Shown: piece by piece, positions 22,383 to 35,781 of the stretch
Position numbering within the stretch: position 1 is the stretch's first letter
Layout of the letters: each line of letters starts with the position of its first letter
Source of the DNA: Onchidella celtica
Lineage: Eukaryota; Mollusca; Gastropoda; Systellommatophora; Onchidiidae
Direction: 5' to 3'
Assembly (NCBI GenBank): GCA_963931925.1
Contig: OZ007570.1
Location: 66,147,870-66,211,869, forward strand
DNA: 64,000 bases
Notes under the pieces: generated by a model
What the model was told of the DNA's origin: nothing
What the model saw: only the letters and a program-made list of their open reading frames with translations
Databases searched by the model: none
Program-made: the position numbers and the translations under genes

Positions 22383-23591
22383 TGTCACGATTAAGGTTGA
22401 TGACCTTGTACGCCACGAGTATAGAGGGGGTAAACTTAGTAGGGGAGAAGGGGAGTTTTTTAAGTTGTTGACTAGCATGAAAGATTACTATCACGAGGAA
22501 GGTCGGTGGCCTTGTGCGCCACGAGTCTAAGGGGGGTGAGCTTAGCAGGGGAAAACACGGTTTTTAACATTGTTGACGAGCGTGAATAGATACACACGAC
22601 TCGCTTTAAACTAGTCGCGTGTGCAAAAACCTCGGGAGTATAAGTAGAGGAGAAGCTCGACACACGTGGTTCCCAAATTATTCGTTCCTAAAGGAAGACG
22701 CAGCGAGAAGTGGTCCGGGCGACAAGTGGAAGGTCGTGCCATGGGGACCAGGGGTGTCAAGTATGTGAGGGATCTATGAGGTTCCCAAGTTATTCATTCC
22801 TAAAGGAAGACGCAGAATTTATCGGTCCGGGCGACAAGTGGAAGGTCGTGCCAGTGGGGACCAGAAGTGTTAGGTGTGTGAGGGATCCATGATGTTCACA
22901 TTTATTTCCCAATAAGAAGAATTTATCGGTCCGGGCGACCAGTGGAAGGTCGTGCCATGGGGACCAGAAGTTGAGGAGTTCTGATGATAGGATGGGAACC
23001 CATCAGAAGATCGTGAATCTACGATGGCGGGTGTGAACCGTCGATGTGCTGTGTGGTTGCAGAAGAAGAAGAGTCCTGAGGATGGGATGATAACCCCTCA
23101 AGGAGCTAGTAATCTACGATGGCGGGTGTGAACTGTGTGTTCTTATTTGTGTGAAGCCAGGGGCGTCTGTTTCCCCTTTTATCGTCGAAATTAAAGATCT
23201 AGAAAGGATTGTGTGAACTCTGGAGAAGTGAAACTGCATCAACGAGGAGGGCAGCTGTTGACAGAGACTATTAAGTATACGTAGTTAAGTTTATAGACAG
23301 AGCGATTAGATCTAGATGTGAAACGGGGAATAGAGAATAGCCATGATCCCCAAGAGTAAATTTGAAATATCTCTGTTTTGTGATTATGTATGTGATTATC
23401 ATGAGTTTAATGTTTTGACATAAGTTTTGTCATGCATTTATAATTAAATGTCGTTTAATTTAAATCTCACTCCATGTGTCCGTTGATCGCTGGTCTGCTT
23501 GCTTGGCTTGTTAGCTGGGTTTGAAAGGTAGATAAGTTAGATACTCATCACACACGTGGTCGTGACCATCTTCACGCACGTGATCGTGACA
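22383..23591 (+). mobile_element. Solo LTR (1209 bp) with 4-bp target duplication
   Basis: Starts TGTCACGAT and ends ATCGTGACA, a perfect 9-bp terminal inversion with TG...CA ends. It is flanked by CTAC at 22379-22382 and 23592-23595. A TATA-like TATAAGTA is at 22639-22646, and AT-rich ATTAAA words near 23450 could serve as a poly(A) signal. Inside are three imperfect units of GGTCCGGGCGACAAGTGGAA type at 22712, 22824 and 22928, and two copies of ATCTACGATGGCGGGTGTGA at about 23016 and 23112. No internal retrotransposon sequence adjoins it, so it is a solo LTR. Its body does not resemble the LTRs at 55255. Confidence 0.85.
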
Positions 23592-23835
23592 CTACTTTTC
23601 TCTTTTGCTTTTAATGTCCTTGGGCTTGATACCAATTTAATCATACTATCGCTCAGTCCGTAATCTCGGCGAAATTCATGTCAAAATATATTGCAGTGTG
23701 GGAAAGGGGGCCCAACTGTAGAACATGTATAATTATCTGGACTTGGAGGGGGATCACACGTGTAGTATTAGACTTGTGCCGGGTTCAAATATAATGCCAC
23801 ACCGGGGAAGATGTGGGCTGAAAAGCAAGTTCTGA

Positions 23836-24169
23836 CATTCATATTAACCCCCCAAAAAAGTCCATGTGACATGATATAAAGGAAAAGCGGGTAACGGCCT
23901 CTGTTACGTGTAAAGATTTCGTTGTTTTCATCATTTTTTTTGTTTGTTGGTAATATTGCAAATGGAAATGTATTTGAAAGAGGCCATCATTGGGAACAAA
24001 AGCAAAGTGCTGGTAAAATTTATCGAAAAAGCTCGTACGTTGTACTGGATTTGGATACACAGTCATGACTCAACAAGTAGTTGCAGAGTGGATGGAAAGA
24101 CAAGTTACCTGTCCAGGAACACGCTCCCATGTTTCCGTTACGGCAGCGAAACTCCCATAGTCTGTCTTC
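23836..24169 (-). pseudogene. 5'-truncated dermatopontin-like pseudogene exon and intron start
   Basis: On the - strand 24169-24109 encodes EDRLWEFRCRNGNMGACSWT plus the first base of a Gly codon, followed by the donor GTAACT. This matches the end of exon 1 in gene 1 (EDRRWKFYCRRANMGSCSWS). Downstream, intron sequence to about 23836 aligns with intron 1 of genes 1 and 2 (CAACGAAATCTTTACA..., ATGAATGTCAGAACTTG). Immediately upstream of the ED codons the sequence is not the rest of exon 1 but promoter-side DNA (CCGACCATACTCCTA), as at 63826-63840. The acceptor, 5' UTR, ATG, signal peptide and first cysteine are therefore deleted. No second exon is found on this strand in the window. Confidence 0.8.
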
Positions 24170-27010
24170 TAGGAGTATGGTCGGCAGTGTGGTGTTGTAT
24201 GTAATGTAATAAAGCAGCCCTTGAAATATGTCCAAATTTACGAAAGTTATGTCAGCTAAGTTATTGCTTGTTTATGTATGAAACAAACAACATGCTGCGG
24301 GCACTGCAATTGCTTGCACGGGTGTTCTGACAATGCACTGTTATTTGTGTTACACTTGTGAAGATTTGTTCCTCTCTTTGGAATATTATTTTATTGTTAC
24401 CAAGGTTTTCAGCACCCCGAATTCAGAGTTCCTCTCTTGACGCCGATAATATATTATTTCGTCTCAATGTTATTTCTCAGTAATTTCAAAGCGAGTATTT
24501 CTTGTTTTCAAATAGTTTAAAAATACATACAATAATATCATGGTCGAAGATGTCCGAGCTTGGCTGTCGACTCTCGCTAGTATCTTTATTCATGTCTGGC
24601 AGCTCATTCTGCCAACTCTTGAGTATAGTGGTTTGCACCCGAAGTCGCATAGGTATGTTTCGGAGGGTAATTTAAAGGAACTCGGGGACCTTGCTTTTGA
24701 GCTGCACGTTCATGACATTTAGGAGCCCTCATACTACTCAGTGGATGTTCCCAGAATGCTGTAGTTTATGTGTGCAGTTGATGTGATTAGTAATCCATTG
24801 TTAGCAAAAAAGGGCTAGTTGTATTTATCTGAAATGTTTGAAATTTGCCTAGGCAAAAGTGAAGTAAAGGCAGCAGGTTTGTGGGTACGGCATAAACTCT
24901 GGATTTTGCCTCGCCGTGTTTTAAAAAAAAAAAAATTTTTTAGATAAATTTATGAACAAAACTCTTGATTTGTTGCCCTCTACGCGTGAATAAACATTTC
25001 CCAGATAAGGCAAGTTGAAACAGGAGGCTATGCAAAATTTGAATTGATTGATCCAGGCAAACTGGAGATATCAAAGAAATTATAAAACTATAATATACTG
25101 TTGAACGCACTATAGCAATGCTTCGCTATCGGGTATCTGGAGTTTATAGTTTCCTGATGAACACAATTGAATCCTCAAGTGCCCAGCCAAAGCTTAAACA
25201 AAAATGATATACTGACTGAAATGCATGTAATCACCTGAATGCAAAAAATATGAAACTACTGTATTTATACTGAACATTACTATTCATAGATTCAAAGGTG
25301 CATGGGGCGCCAAAGTTACCTAATTCAAATATGGAATTTAGGGTTATAGAGAATGAAGATTTGATCTTCATCTTTCATTTTTGTGAAATAAATGAAAAAA
25401 AAAAAAGAAACCAAATAAACTTGGAAGAAATCATTTGTGTTTCGGCTGTTGTTATGAACTCAAAAAACAACAAAAAACGCTACTATTATCCCTGTGCAAT
25501 GGCTCTCTTCCACTCTAACATCTTTCCGGCATAGGTTTCTGCACAGCCTATAATCACTCGGAAAGTTCAGGCTGGGACTCTGGAGCCATTACAGCATCTA
25601 AGATAACTGTACAGCCATGTCCTTGTCCAGTCCACTTTCCTACCTGTCCCCCCCCCCCCCACTTACACACACCCCAAATGCTCCCCGCCGCCACCATCCC
25701 GCCATGCATCACTGAAAAGATATCAAACTCAGCAATTCCCAAGCAGGCACCATTTACTTAATACGAAAAGTGAATTGACAGACACACAGATAAGATGCAG
25801 TTGCAAGGCAAAAATTTCAGTTATTTTTCTGTAAGTGTTATAGAATTTAAAAATTTTTTAATGGATCAAAGCACAGTAAAAAAAAAATATTATGTCAATT
25901 AATCATGTCTACCAAGGCATGGATTTTTTTTTTCTTATTAGAAGCTATTGGGGCCACAGGGCCAGATTACTTGCAAAAGGATTTTGTGATCTACTTGACA
26001 ATTTTCGAAAAATATTTATTATTGTGGCCTTGTTGTGGAAAGATTCACTATGCAAACAAAATCCATTTTGACCCCGTGCCATTTTTGTAAATCTCCTCAT
26101 TTTATTGGCACATTTAAACAAAACAAAAAAATCTTAACTTTAAAAACTTAAACTCTATTCTTTTGTCAAACTGTACTTTTCCAGTCTCTGCGCCGACAAT
26201 GTGTTTCTTCGAGCTTACCAGTAATGGACCTTGATTTTTTCCACCAGGAGTTTTGTGCCAACTGGCCCAGGAATAGCCTAGATTTCTATGGATTGTACTT
26301 AATGGAAACTGTTTAAATTTATCCCTACCCCCCCCCCCTTACCCCCGCGGAGAAAATGCTCGATATTCCCCTCCACCTGCTCAGGAAACACAAGACAGTA
26401 ATAAAATAATACTTTACATGATATTTTTAAAACATAATTATTGTATAATACAAGGCGTATGTATATAATTATCAGACACCGTCATGGCCATTTGTGCACC
26501 ATAATCATGCGTCAGTCGACTCAGTGCATGGGTGTATTTGAACAAACACGTTATCTGGACATGTCCAATGTGAGACTGAAAAAGGGCGCGGTACATTTTC
26601 AAGATACTTCATTTTTGTTTTTTGTGTTTTTTTTTCAAATAGCCTGACTGAATGCTCATCTTAAATTTGACTTGTAATTTGGCCTAGTCTTTTTGCTTGA
26701 GCAGTCAAGTGTTAGAAAATACGGTACATCGTATGTAAATAAAAGCTGCTGTATCTATTATATCAACAAGTACTGTAAAGGCCTCGCATCCAGTCACCAG
26801 GGTAATCTTCCGAACTGCCTTACCAAAACCCATCAGATTTGACCATCAAAGGCCTGTCAAATATTGTACTGGCGTCACACTACTGTAGCATCCAAGGGGA
26901 CGTAGAATTGTTATCATCGGGGTTAAATCTTGACAGAGTGTTATGCACTAATTTTGTCTTTTGTTTTGTTTTGTATTGTTGGTTTTCCAACTTTTCTTTT
27001 TTCCACTCTT

Positions 27011-27292
27011 TTTGTGCCACATAAGAAAGCACAAAACAAGCAAACTCGATTACAGTATTAGTTATGTTTTTCTTTATTTATCACGTGTTCATTTTTTGCA
27101 GGAGCAAAATGGAATTGTAACTTTGCTCTAATGGATTCTCCACCCACCCCTTTTGTGCCACATAAGAAAGCACAAAACAAGCAAACTCGATTACAGTATT
27201 AGTTATGTTTTTCTTTATTTATCATGTGTTCATATTTGTAGGAGCTACATGGAATTGTAACTTTGCTCTAATGGATTCTCCACCCACCCTGA
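27011..27292. repeat. 141-bp tandem duplication specific to arm B
   Basis: TTTGTGCCACATAAGAAAGC starts at 27011 and again at 27152, and the two 141-bp units are nearly identical. Arm C has a single unit (about 52540-52680), so the duplication arose after the arms separated. Confidence 0.9.
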
Positions 27293-29750
27293 AACTGCCC
27301 TGCAGTGTAACTCTTCAAACTATAGTGGTTTAGCTTCGGCCTGAGCACATCTTCTAATTCCTCTCTTTCCTCTGAGGAGTTGGGAATCTTTACAGGCTAG
27401 GTATCTGTGAAAAGATAAAAGATAAAAATTGTTTAATTCTTTTTGATCTACTATACCATTTCCTCTTGTGATAAAAATAAATATTATTTATTCTACTGCA
27501 TTGTTTTCAGCTGTGCAGGAATCTAAATTTTTCCATCGAGATGTAAGAATATAGACTATAACAAATGTCAGTTCATTAAAGACCGAGATCTTTAGTTGAT
27601 TGCAGTTGGGTCTCTCTTTTTTTTTGGGGGGGGGGGGGGGGGTTCTGAAATATCAGACTGTCACATAATTATGGCATCGTCCTTTTGCTACTTTTATTTT
27701 GTGCGAAATCGCCTTGATAGGGATTTGAATACTTTGAGAAAGGGTTCCTTTGTTCTTTTTGACCAGGGTTTCATCAAGATGACATAGTGGTAAAATTATG
27801 TGAAACAGAAAGCTTCAGGTCACACCGTGGTTAATGAATGTCAATGGTCTCAAATTGCCCTGTTGGCATTCTTTTCCAACTGATAATACATGCTCTCAAC
27901 ATCATGTGAATATAATACAGTAATATATTATTACATGGCTGTGAAAAAAAAACAAACAACTACTGCTTTAATGTGAAAGCAACTATGTTAACTATGTAAA
28001 TTTACTTGATTCTTGTATTTTGTCATGTGTAAGAATTTTATGTTGCAGTCATTAGTTCCTGTGCAAATGATAGTTGTTTCGTGTGGTGCAAAGTGCCCAG
28101 CTTAATCCGAAAGGAAGCTTTATTTTGCTGGTTTTTTGTTTTTTTTTACATCGCTTTTCATTTATTTGTGTGTCCTGGATATTTTATTTTTGGTCTAGCT
28201 TTTGTTCTATCGAAAGAAATGGTAGAAAAACCTCTAGTGTCTATGTATAATTTGGCTTGGGTTGCATGAGAGATAGAAAGTCCAAACACACATCAACATG
28301 CAATCTTCCTCCCTTGTTATGAAATTGGAAAACCGGTAAAATTGTGGGTGTTAGAATTGGAATCTGGCGGCTAATAAGTACGTGTAACAGTGTGTGTCTA
28401 TTTCCATCATATGGTGCGAAGGATTAGGGTTAGGGATAATTACAATAATAATGATAATATACAATCCCTGACATTGAAACGAAAATGCCACGTGCAGAGT
28501 ATGACCGGCATCATTAAGGTCAAGGCATCGAATTTCAAAATGTTACCCATAGTAAATATGCACCTACTTTTGATTTTTTTTCTTTGTGTTCCATTCTTAT
28601 AAAGCTGGTCAAAGAAAGGTACACTGAATGGAGCAAATTTTAGCCTTTTCTTGATTTTTTTGTTTGTACACCTGTAGACTACTCAATGGACGTTCCGTTC
28701 CTTCCACGTAATCGATGGGGACGAATGTTTCATCATCACAACAGAGTCTACCACAAGAAGCAACATTCTGGTTAGATCTGTCACGAGTACTTATAAAACT
28801 TGCAATCAGGGCATGAATACTCTGACACAGGATTTTTGAAAGATTTACAATGCTTGACTAATAAATTATTGCTTGAGATGTAGATCTACATTGAATGAAC
28901 AAATGATTGTCACTAGAAAAATTAGAACTGAGGTTCACATTGTTCCAACATTTTATATTACTTTCTAGTAGGAGTAAATAATTTTCAGAGAAAATAAAAG
29001 AGTTCCTATTACACACAAATAATAATGCAGTTAACTGGAGTCCTACATGACCCTAAAAAAGGCAAAATAATATTTAACAGTACATAGAGAAGGGATCTAC
29101 ATCTCTGGCGCAAATTCAATATACAACATGCACTCAGTCGCACTGGACTTTGTACAGAAGGGAATACGATATTCGACAACCAATCATCCAATCACCAGTC
29201 TATCTAAGCTAACAAAAACAACAAAAACTGAAAAATAGTCACTACTTACAAGCGGACGTCCTTGATTATTCCCTTCAAAAATTCAAATAATATTTGAAGT
29301 AAATAAAGCACATAAAAGTCATGAAAATGCGTAGAGATCTGCGAGGCGTATTCAGTGAACGAAGCAACAACATTGACCACTGACCACGTGGTCAGACAAC
29401 ACTCTACATGGAACGGCCTAAAATGCACTGACCACGATATCCAGCTACTGGGCCTGTGTAATTAGAACGCCTAGTTAAGAATTAATCAGAACTTCGAATT
29501 TGTTGACGTGATCACCGAACATAGTAGAAGCGGTCAGTATCTTTTATAAAGCGTTTACCAGCAATATGGCGGCGAATCAACAAACTTGGTCTGTTCTAAA
29601 TTTGTGACTTACGTGTTTCACCTATACATTCAAATGTTTTATATAGTTGGCATATCTGCATTGACGTGTTCCCAGTGTGACAAGCTCGATGTTTTAGCCA
29701 TAAAACTTTTCAATTTAGATTAAACATTTCTTAGGGAAAAGAGAAAAATA

Positions 29751-30769
29751 ATTAAGTGTGATAAAAGTGTTGTTGTTTTTTTTATAGTATTTTCGCCTGT
29801 CCTGAAAAATTTGTAAAACCGAGTAACGACCGTGTTATTATCTTCGCTCTGCTATCTTATTTCAATTTCACATTCAAAGTGTTAAAGAGACGATAAAATG
29901 TTTTAGTGGGGTTGGCGGTAATGTAATCACGCCATGCTGACACTGTAGGCCACACCTCATAAATCAAGAAAAGAAGTCGATACAGGGCGGCGTTTACCAT
30001 TACCTAGATCATCGCCATCGATTCCCACACCAACACCATTCGTTTCCAAAAGGTTAAGCCGACTTTGTTGCTTGCACCAAACAGTTAGGTCTGAATAATA
30101 CTGCATCAAACTGAATATTTATCAGGTGCAGTCTTGTTCTTTATCCCGGGTGCATTGGTGGGCGATGCACACCTTTCTTGAGCGAGACGTTTTGAGAAAC
30201 TTGTATATGTTTAGAGAAAGCAATTCGACATGATTATCTACACAGTGCTCGAATGACAGAACAAAAGGAGACTTTACAAGAAGTGCTCACCAACCATTCA
30301 CTTTTACTTTTAGGAGAGAAAATGCACCGAACGGAAAGTTCTCGAAATAGAATTTAAAAGCACAATACTTCTTAAGTATCTCCCTCTAAAAAAAAATATA
30401 ATAAAATAGGTCAAACGGTTTATTATTCAACAACAACACACCAAAGAATGGTAAACAAAAAGGCAAACTGATAAATAGACGGACTGACCGACACCCTTAG
30501 GCTGTTGATGGTGTTAAATTATCTCCCCCCCCCCCCCACCCACCCCTTGTACCAAGTTTTAAGCTCTTATTGTCAGCTGTTTTGTCCTCTATATATAAGT
30601 ATTGGAGAAACATTACATGCATAAATTCGCCGAGGTACCCAATTTGGCCGGGGAAACATTTGTTTATATGAGATTGCAGATGGAAGATAATATCACCATC
30701 GTAACTCGGTTTTACACATTTTTTTAGGAGAGGCGAAAACGCTAAAAACTTTCATGATCACACTTAATA
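29751..30769. mobile_element. Long-TIR (about 100 bp) element, arm B copy
   Basis: The left end (AATTAAGTGTGATAAAAGTG ... CCTGAAAAATTTGTAAAACC ... CGTGTTATTATCTTC) is the inverse of the right end (GAAGATAATATCACCATCGT ... GTTTTACACA ... GATCACACTTAATAG). The spacer is about 0.85 kb and non-coding. The matching element in arm C is at 47959-49024. No target duplication identified. Confidence 0.65.
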
Positions 30770-31600
30770 GTTATGCCGAATTAAAAACGTATTCAACCCT
30801 TAGCTCTCAGAATTTGGCCCAACATCTAACACAACCAGTGCACTGTCAAGGCCTATAACTATGCCAAAAATTTGTCTCAAGTTTTGAAAAAAAGAAACAA
30901 CAACAACATAAAAAGTCGAGTTACGATAGTTTTCCAGCCGGCCCGCGATGTATAATTAATCTAGAGAACCTGACGACAAAAATCACTAAAGCAGATATTG
31001 TATAACCACGATGACTACGATAACATAATGACATAATAAAACGTTTTTATTGTAGGCCAATGGGGACAGCTGCAACAACAAAAGTGATGAATGGTGCAAC
31101 CAACATGTTTGGCGGGATAACGGTGTCAGCAACCACAATAAAAGTGCCTTTTTAACCCAGTAGTAAGATCTGGTTTCATAGAAAGGAGCATAGAGAAAGA
31201 GAGATGATGGGGTGAGTGGGGGAGAGAAAGAGGAGAGACAGAGTTGAGGGGAGAGGAACAGAGAAAGTGAGGGGGAGGGAGACAGAGATAGGACATGGGA
31301 GGGCATAGAGGCAGTGGAGGAAAGAGAGAGAGAGCGTGAGAGGAGAGAAGAGAGAGCAGGTGGGGGAAAATGAGGAGGAAGCTGGTTGATCCCAGCCAGG
31401 CACCACAGGCTGCCTAATCTAGTAAATACAGAAAGAAATGGATATCAGTCATGATCCATTATACTACACGTCTTTTGTCATCGTGTCTCCTATTTACAAA
31501 AGGTATTAAAATTTTACTTGACAATTTCCCTTCCGATTATATCGATCATTTGCTAGGAAAATGTAGATCTCAAATGTATGGAAGATATCGCCCACCGCTA

Positions 31601-31975
31601 GTAGATCGCTGATTTCAGTACTGGATGATTATAATGGATCATCTTCACTTTGCTCTTTCTTTTGGGTTCATTTTGTTGTTGTTTATCCGTTTGGTCCTAG
31701 ATAAGTCTTATAATTGCATTGCCCTTGCACGTAAATTCTGCGAACAATAACAGACAAAATCTGCCACTTCAAACATAAAGGAATCAGCATAGAAAGTTAG
31801 GTTTCGCGCCTAAGTCCGTATCAATCCGCGTGAGCGAGTTAGCGATTGAGAAGAGGGGAAGGCGGGGCGGAGTATTTAGCAGATGACAGAAAATAATCCC
31901 AGTGTTATCATTATACATTACTGTGCGCCAGTTGATCTGTTTTACGAACTTTCAAGGACAACGGCTATGGAAAAG
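31601..31975. repeat. Inverted partner of 36495-36964
   Basis: ATAATGGATCATCTTCACTT, TCTTTCTTTTGGGTTCATTT, GGTTTCGCGCCTAAGTCCG and TTGATCTGTTTTACGAACTT all recur inverted at 36495-36964, with higher identity (about 95% over the last 90 bp) than the rest of the arms. Confidence 0.85.
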
Positions 31976-32827
31976 ACAGTCATCTAAATATTTTAGTCCC
32001 TAGGGCATTTTTACTGGATTCTGATTGTGGGTTGGGTTTGTGTATATGTGTATGTGTCCCAGACTCATGTACGAAAAAGAAAAAAGTGCTGCAGTGGGGA
32101 ACGGTCATTTTTAACGTCTAGGTAAACCCCAAAAAAGAGAAAATTAAATAGTGAGTTCTGTTCTCTGTCAAAAAAAAAAAAATAACGTTCGAGCATTGAC
32201 CTTCTTGAGTAATCAAATGAACAGTTTGTGAGTGTTGAGGTCTTGGGTCACGCGTTTATGGAAAAGAAAGGATCGTGGGGCGATTCGCTAGTTAACAAGT
32301 CATGTTCTTGTCATACTGCTTTTGATTTAGAAGAGATGATAGGAGTGAGGAATAAGACGGTAGTTACGTTTCAACGAGGACAGTGACCAAAAACATCAAA
32401 ACACGCCTTCCGCGCTGCAAGGTCACTGCCGGTCAGCTTGAGCCACCTATCGCATTAAAATTTATATAATACGCCCGGAACAGAGTAAGGGTAAGACTTT
32501 ACTGTGGTTGTTATTTCGATGTCACTGTGTGGTATAAATACACAATTGATGGATCTTAGCAACGTAGAGTGGTAATCAACTGCCTAGAACATGCATCTGT
32601 TCGTACACAAAACGCCAAATTTCAAACAAAGAAGGAACAATAAACAGTTTGGAGGGCTGAAACTGAGGCCATGACCGCAGGAGTGTATTTTTATTTACAA
32701 TTTCACTGCCCCGGAAGTAGCTCATAATAATAACATTACAAAGAGAGCGATTCAAAACGACCAGTAGATCTTGTCCCGACCGGAAACAGAAATTTCAACG
32801 GCTTGCAATTTTGCACTCGCTTTAAAT
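31976..32827. other. Non-coding stretch
   Basis: No gene or array recognised. Confidence 0.4.
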
Positions 32828-34170
32828 TAGTGGTGACCGATATCTTCCATAAACATATCTATAGTGACATCAATTTTTTCCGAGCAAATCATTGATACAT
32901 TGATATATCGAAAGGGAAATAATCAACTAAAATATTAACACATTTTCTGGATAGGGGACACGATGACAAAAGACATGTAATAATGAGTCATTACTGATAT
33001 CGATTTGCTTTTATAAATTAATTAATTTATTTATTGCATATTTTTATGTTTATTTATTTACTAGATGAGGCAGCCGGTATTGTCCGCGATAGACCTGCTT
33101 CCTCCATCTTTCCTTTCACGCTGTCTCTCTCTCTATCTCTCTAGCTCTCTTTCCCTGCCTGTATACCCTCCCCCTCCCATCCCCGTCCCCTCTCTCTCCC
33201 TCCACTTTCTCTATCCCTTACCTCCCCTTTCCATCTCCCTCCCCTTTTCCTCTCCCTCTCTTCTCTCTCTCTCTCTCTCCGCTCTAGCCCTCTCTAAGCT
33301 CTCACTCTCTCTCTCTCCACTCTCTCTCCTTCTCTCTCTCTGCTCTCCACTCTGGCTCTCTCTCTCTCCTTCTCTCTCTGTGCTCTCCACTCTCGCTCTC
33401 TCTCTCTCTCCACACTCTCTCTCTCTCGTCGCTCCTTTCTCTCTCCGCGCTCTCTCTTTCTCCCTCACCCACCCCCATCATCTCTTTTTTTCTACGATGC
33501 TTTCTATTAAACCAGCTCATAATATTGAGACATAGACACGCGTCTTTATTGTTGTAGCTCTCACCGTTATCCTGCAATGAAACATGTTCATTGCATCATT
33601 CACACCTACTTAAATTTCAATTTGTCCCCGTCGCCATTATCCAACTAGGAAAACGTTTCAATCTGTCATTACTACTTACCTTTATTGTAGACATCATGGT
33701 GGTTATACCATATCAGGATCTGTAGACTGATCATAATTATATCCAGTACAGCATGGTAAACTATCGTAACCCAAGTATGTTTTTTTTTAAATTGAGCGCA
33801 TTTGGCATAAATGTAACCCTTGACAAACCGCAGGATATGTTATCAGTAGGTGGCTGAATTCTGAAAACTAAGGGTTGGATTTTTTTTTTAAATTTGAAAT
33901 GGCGCAACTATTAATCTGATAAAGAAAGTTATTCAATTTTTTGTCTCTCCTGAAAAATTTATGAAAATCGAGGTACCGCCTTCCATTAGCAATGTTATTT
34001 CACACTTCAAGCTGTTAAAATGACTACAAATAATAGAATATTTAAGTAGGGTGGACGGCAATGTAATAAATAACCCAATTTGGTCATTATACACCTCGTA
34101 ATCCAACAAAGGACGTCCATATCGGACCTTTACCATTACCTTGGACTCCAAAACAGACTGTTTATAGTTA
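32828..34170 (+). repeat. Partial segmental copy D
   Basis: Begins TAGTGGTGACCGATATCTTC, matching TAGCGGTGGACCATATCTTC at 47133, and follows 47133-47830 in direct orientation through the CT-rich tract and CTTTATTGTTG...AAACATGTTCATTGCA. It then matches one terminus of the long-TIR element (33909-33990; CTCTCCTGAAAAATTTATG) and flanking sequence to about 34145. It is more diverged than B versus C. Confidence 0.7.
33115..33470. repeat. CT-rich microsatellite
   Basis: Long (CT)n with CCCTCTC and CACT variants. The 156-residue serine/leucine-rich frame here is low-complexity and not a gene. Related tracts lie at 31190-31370 (GA sense) and 47390-47530. Confidence 0.95.
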
Positions 34171-35781
34171 TGCACAAAGATCAGCGAATAAATTGTCGTA
34201 TGTGCTAAGCATAATACTTAACTCAGGACTGTGATTAGGCACAGAAATATTTGAGAGCTGACTTTTTGTTGTTGTTGTTATGGTCGTTGTTATTGTTGCT
34301 TTTCCAGAGTTCAGGAAAGCACAAAGAACACTTTTTTGTTCAGTTACTGTACAGATTTTGTTCAATAAGTTTAAGTGCTAGTTTGGACATTCTGACAAAC
34401 CTCCCCAACCCCCACCCCACCAGCAAGAGTGCTGATTACAAAAACAAACTGCCTTGCTTCATCATGTCATGTTCACGGGCAGTGTCTATGTAGACAGCAT
34501 TCTGTAGAAATCATTTGACTCTGAATGATGTAAAACACCCACAACACACGTTATGTAAGTCAAGGACGGTACGGTGCAATTGCAATTACGTCGCCTCCCC
34601 CCCCCCTCCCCTTTACTATATGAGAAGCAAAGGATTTCGAGGGGTGGTAACACTGTAGCGAAAAGTTGCTGTGCCAATAATCTCAGACATCCGGAATCCA
34701 TAATATTCTACAAGCCTGATATGGATGAATATTCAAATGCAAATACAAGATTTAAACTGGGCGATAAATCTTTTCGGAGCTTAGTTTTCCAAAAACATTC
34801 AGATATTGAAATACATGTAGTTTTACATGCATATTATGTTAAAAACTTGTCAAGCCGGAGGCGCGAGAACATTCAAATGTAAATTCATCCCATTCCTCAG
34901 TGCGCCCTCTCCTTTTTTTTTCTCTGTGGTATTCTGAAGTTATCAACCATATCAAGACAGGCCTACAAAGGAGCAAACCTAACCTTTGTGTGCAAGTGGG
35001 AAAATTTGACTCAGCCGGTGTGACATTCAATTTGGACTCCTCGGGAAGCCACATGCCCTTGCGGCTAAACTGCTTGACCTGCTCCATTTTGTTGACAGCC
35101 GTCAGCCACTGCCCCTGATTTAACAGATTGTTTGCAGGTAGCGTTTGGCGGTGATGGTATCCTGGGCCAAAACGGAAGACTATGTACAAGTGTCGAGTGA
35201 GCCAAAAGAGCGTGTGCCAAACACCATGTAGATTGAGCCAAATCATTAGCGTCAATATAATAGTTAATGCTTTACTGTAGCTGAAAGCTCTTCTTGCAAG
35301 AGTCGTAGAACTTTTTTTTTTTTTTTTAACTTCTAATTGACCCCCTCTTTCAAATAATTTTTTTTACGTATGGACTACAAACTTGATAAGAAAATGTCTT
35401 GTCCCCATGCTCACCAGCCGAGAGGTGGGAGTAAATATTAATTTTGAGCAGGATTATCTATACAACATTGTTGTGATCACTGTGTTGGTGAAGTTGGCAG
35501 TGTTACTGTGGTTTGTTGTTGTTCTTCTTGTTCTGCTCGTCGTGGTGGTTGTTTTTGTTGTTGTTGTCGTTCTTATTTGTTGTTATTGAGGCCATTGTTC
35601 TTGGTTTTGAATATAAAAGTATGGGAGGTGGACAACTTTGTGAATGCCAGTGTACAAATTTAAACATAGCTTACTCTCCTTTCTTTCTCACAAAATATCG
35701 GGCTTTGAAAAAAAAAAAGAAATTCAAAGACAGAAAGGGAAAAATTGAAAGGCAGACATGGAAAACATGGTCTTGTCTTCT
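34171..35781. other. Non-coding stretch, one unassigned 138-residue frame
   Basis: A - strand frame at 35255-34839 is open for 138 codons without low complexity, but it shows no domain, signal peptide or splice context I recognise. A (TTG)-rich tract occupies 35500-35590. Confidence 0.3.

Larger units (their letters stand above)
24170..31600 (-). repeat. Segmental duplication arm B (inverted copy of arm C)
   Basis: Reverse complements of 63100-63850, 51520-55250 and 47133-49640 align in order along this arm. Examples are GGAGCCCTCATACTACTCAG (24722), GGCGCCAAAGTTACCTAATT (25306; cf. 54505), CCATCAAAGGCCTGTCAAAT (26842; cf. 52850), ACCACAAGAAGCAACATTCT (28750; cf. 51890), GGTGATTGG-type words near 29190 (cf. 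49570) and GCATTGGTGGGCGATGCACA (30151; cf. 48600). Identity by eye is about 85-90% in long stretches. No protein-coding gene is recognised inside. Confidence 0.85.

Noticed and set aside
28420-28440. Interstitial telomere-like GGATTAGGGTTAGGG
   Set aside because: Only about two TTAGGG units; expected by chance in a window this size.
33065-33577. Serine/leucine- or glutamate/arginine-rich frames
   Set aside because: Low-complexity CT/GA microsatellite.
34839-35255. 138-codon frame on the - strand as a gene
   Set aside because: No recognisable domain, signal, splice context or paralogue in the window; compatible with chance.
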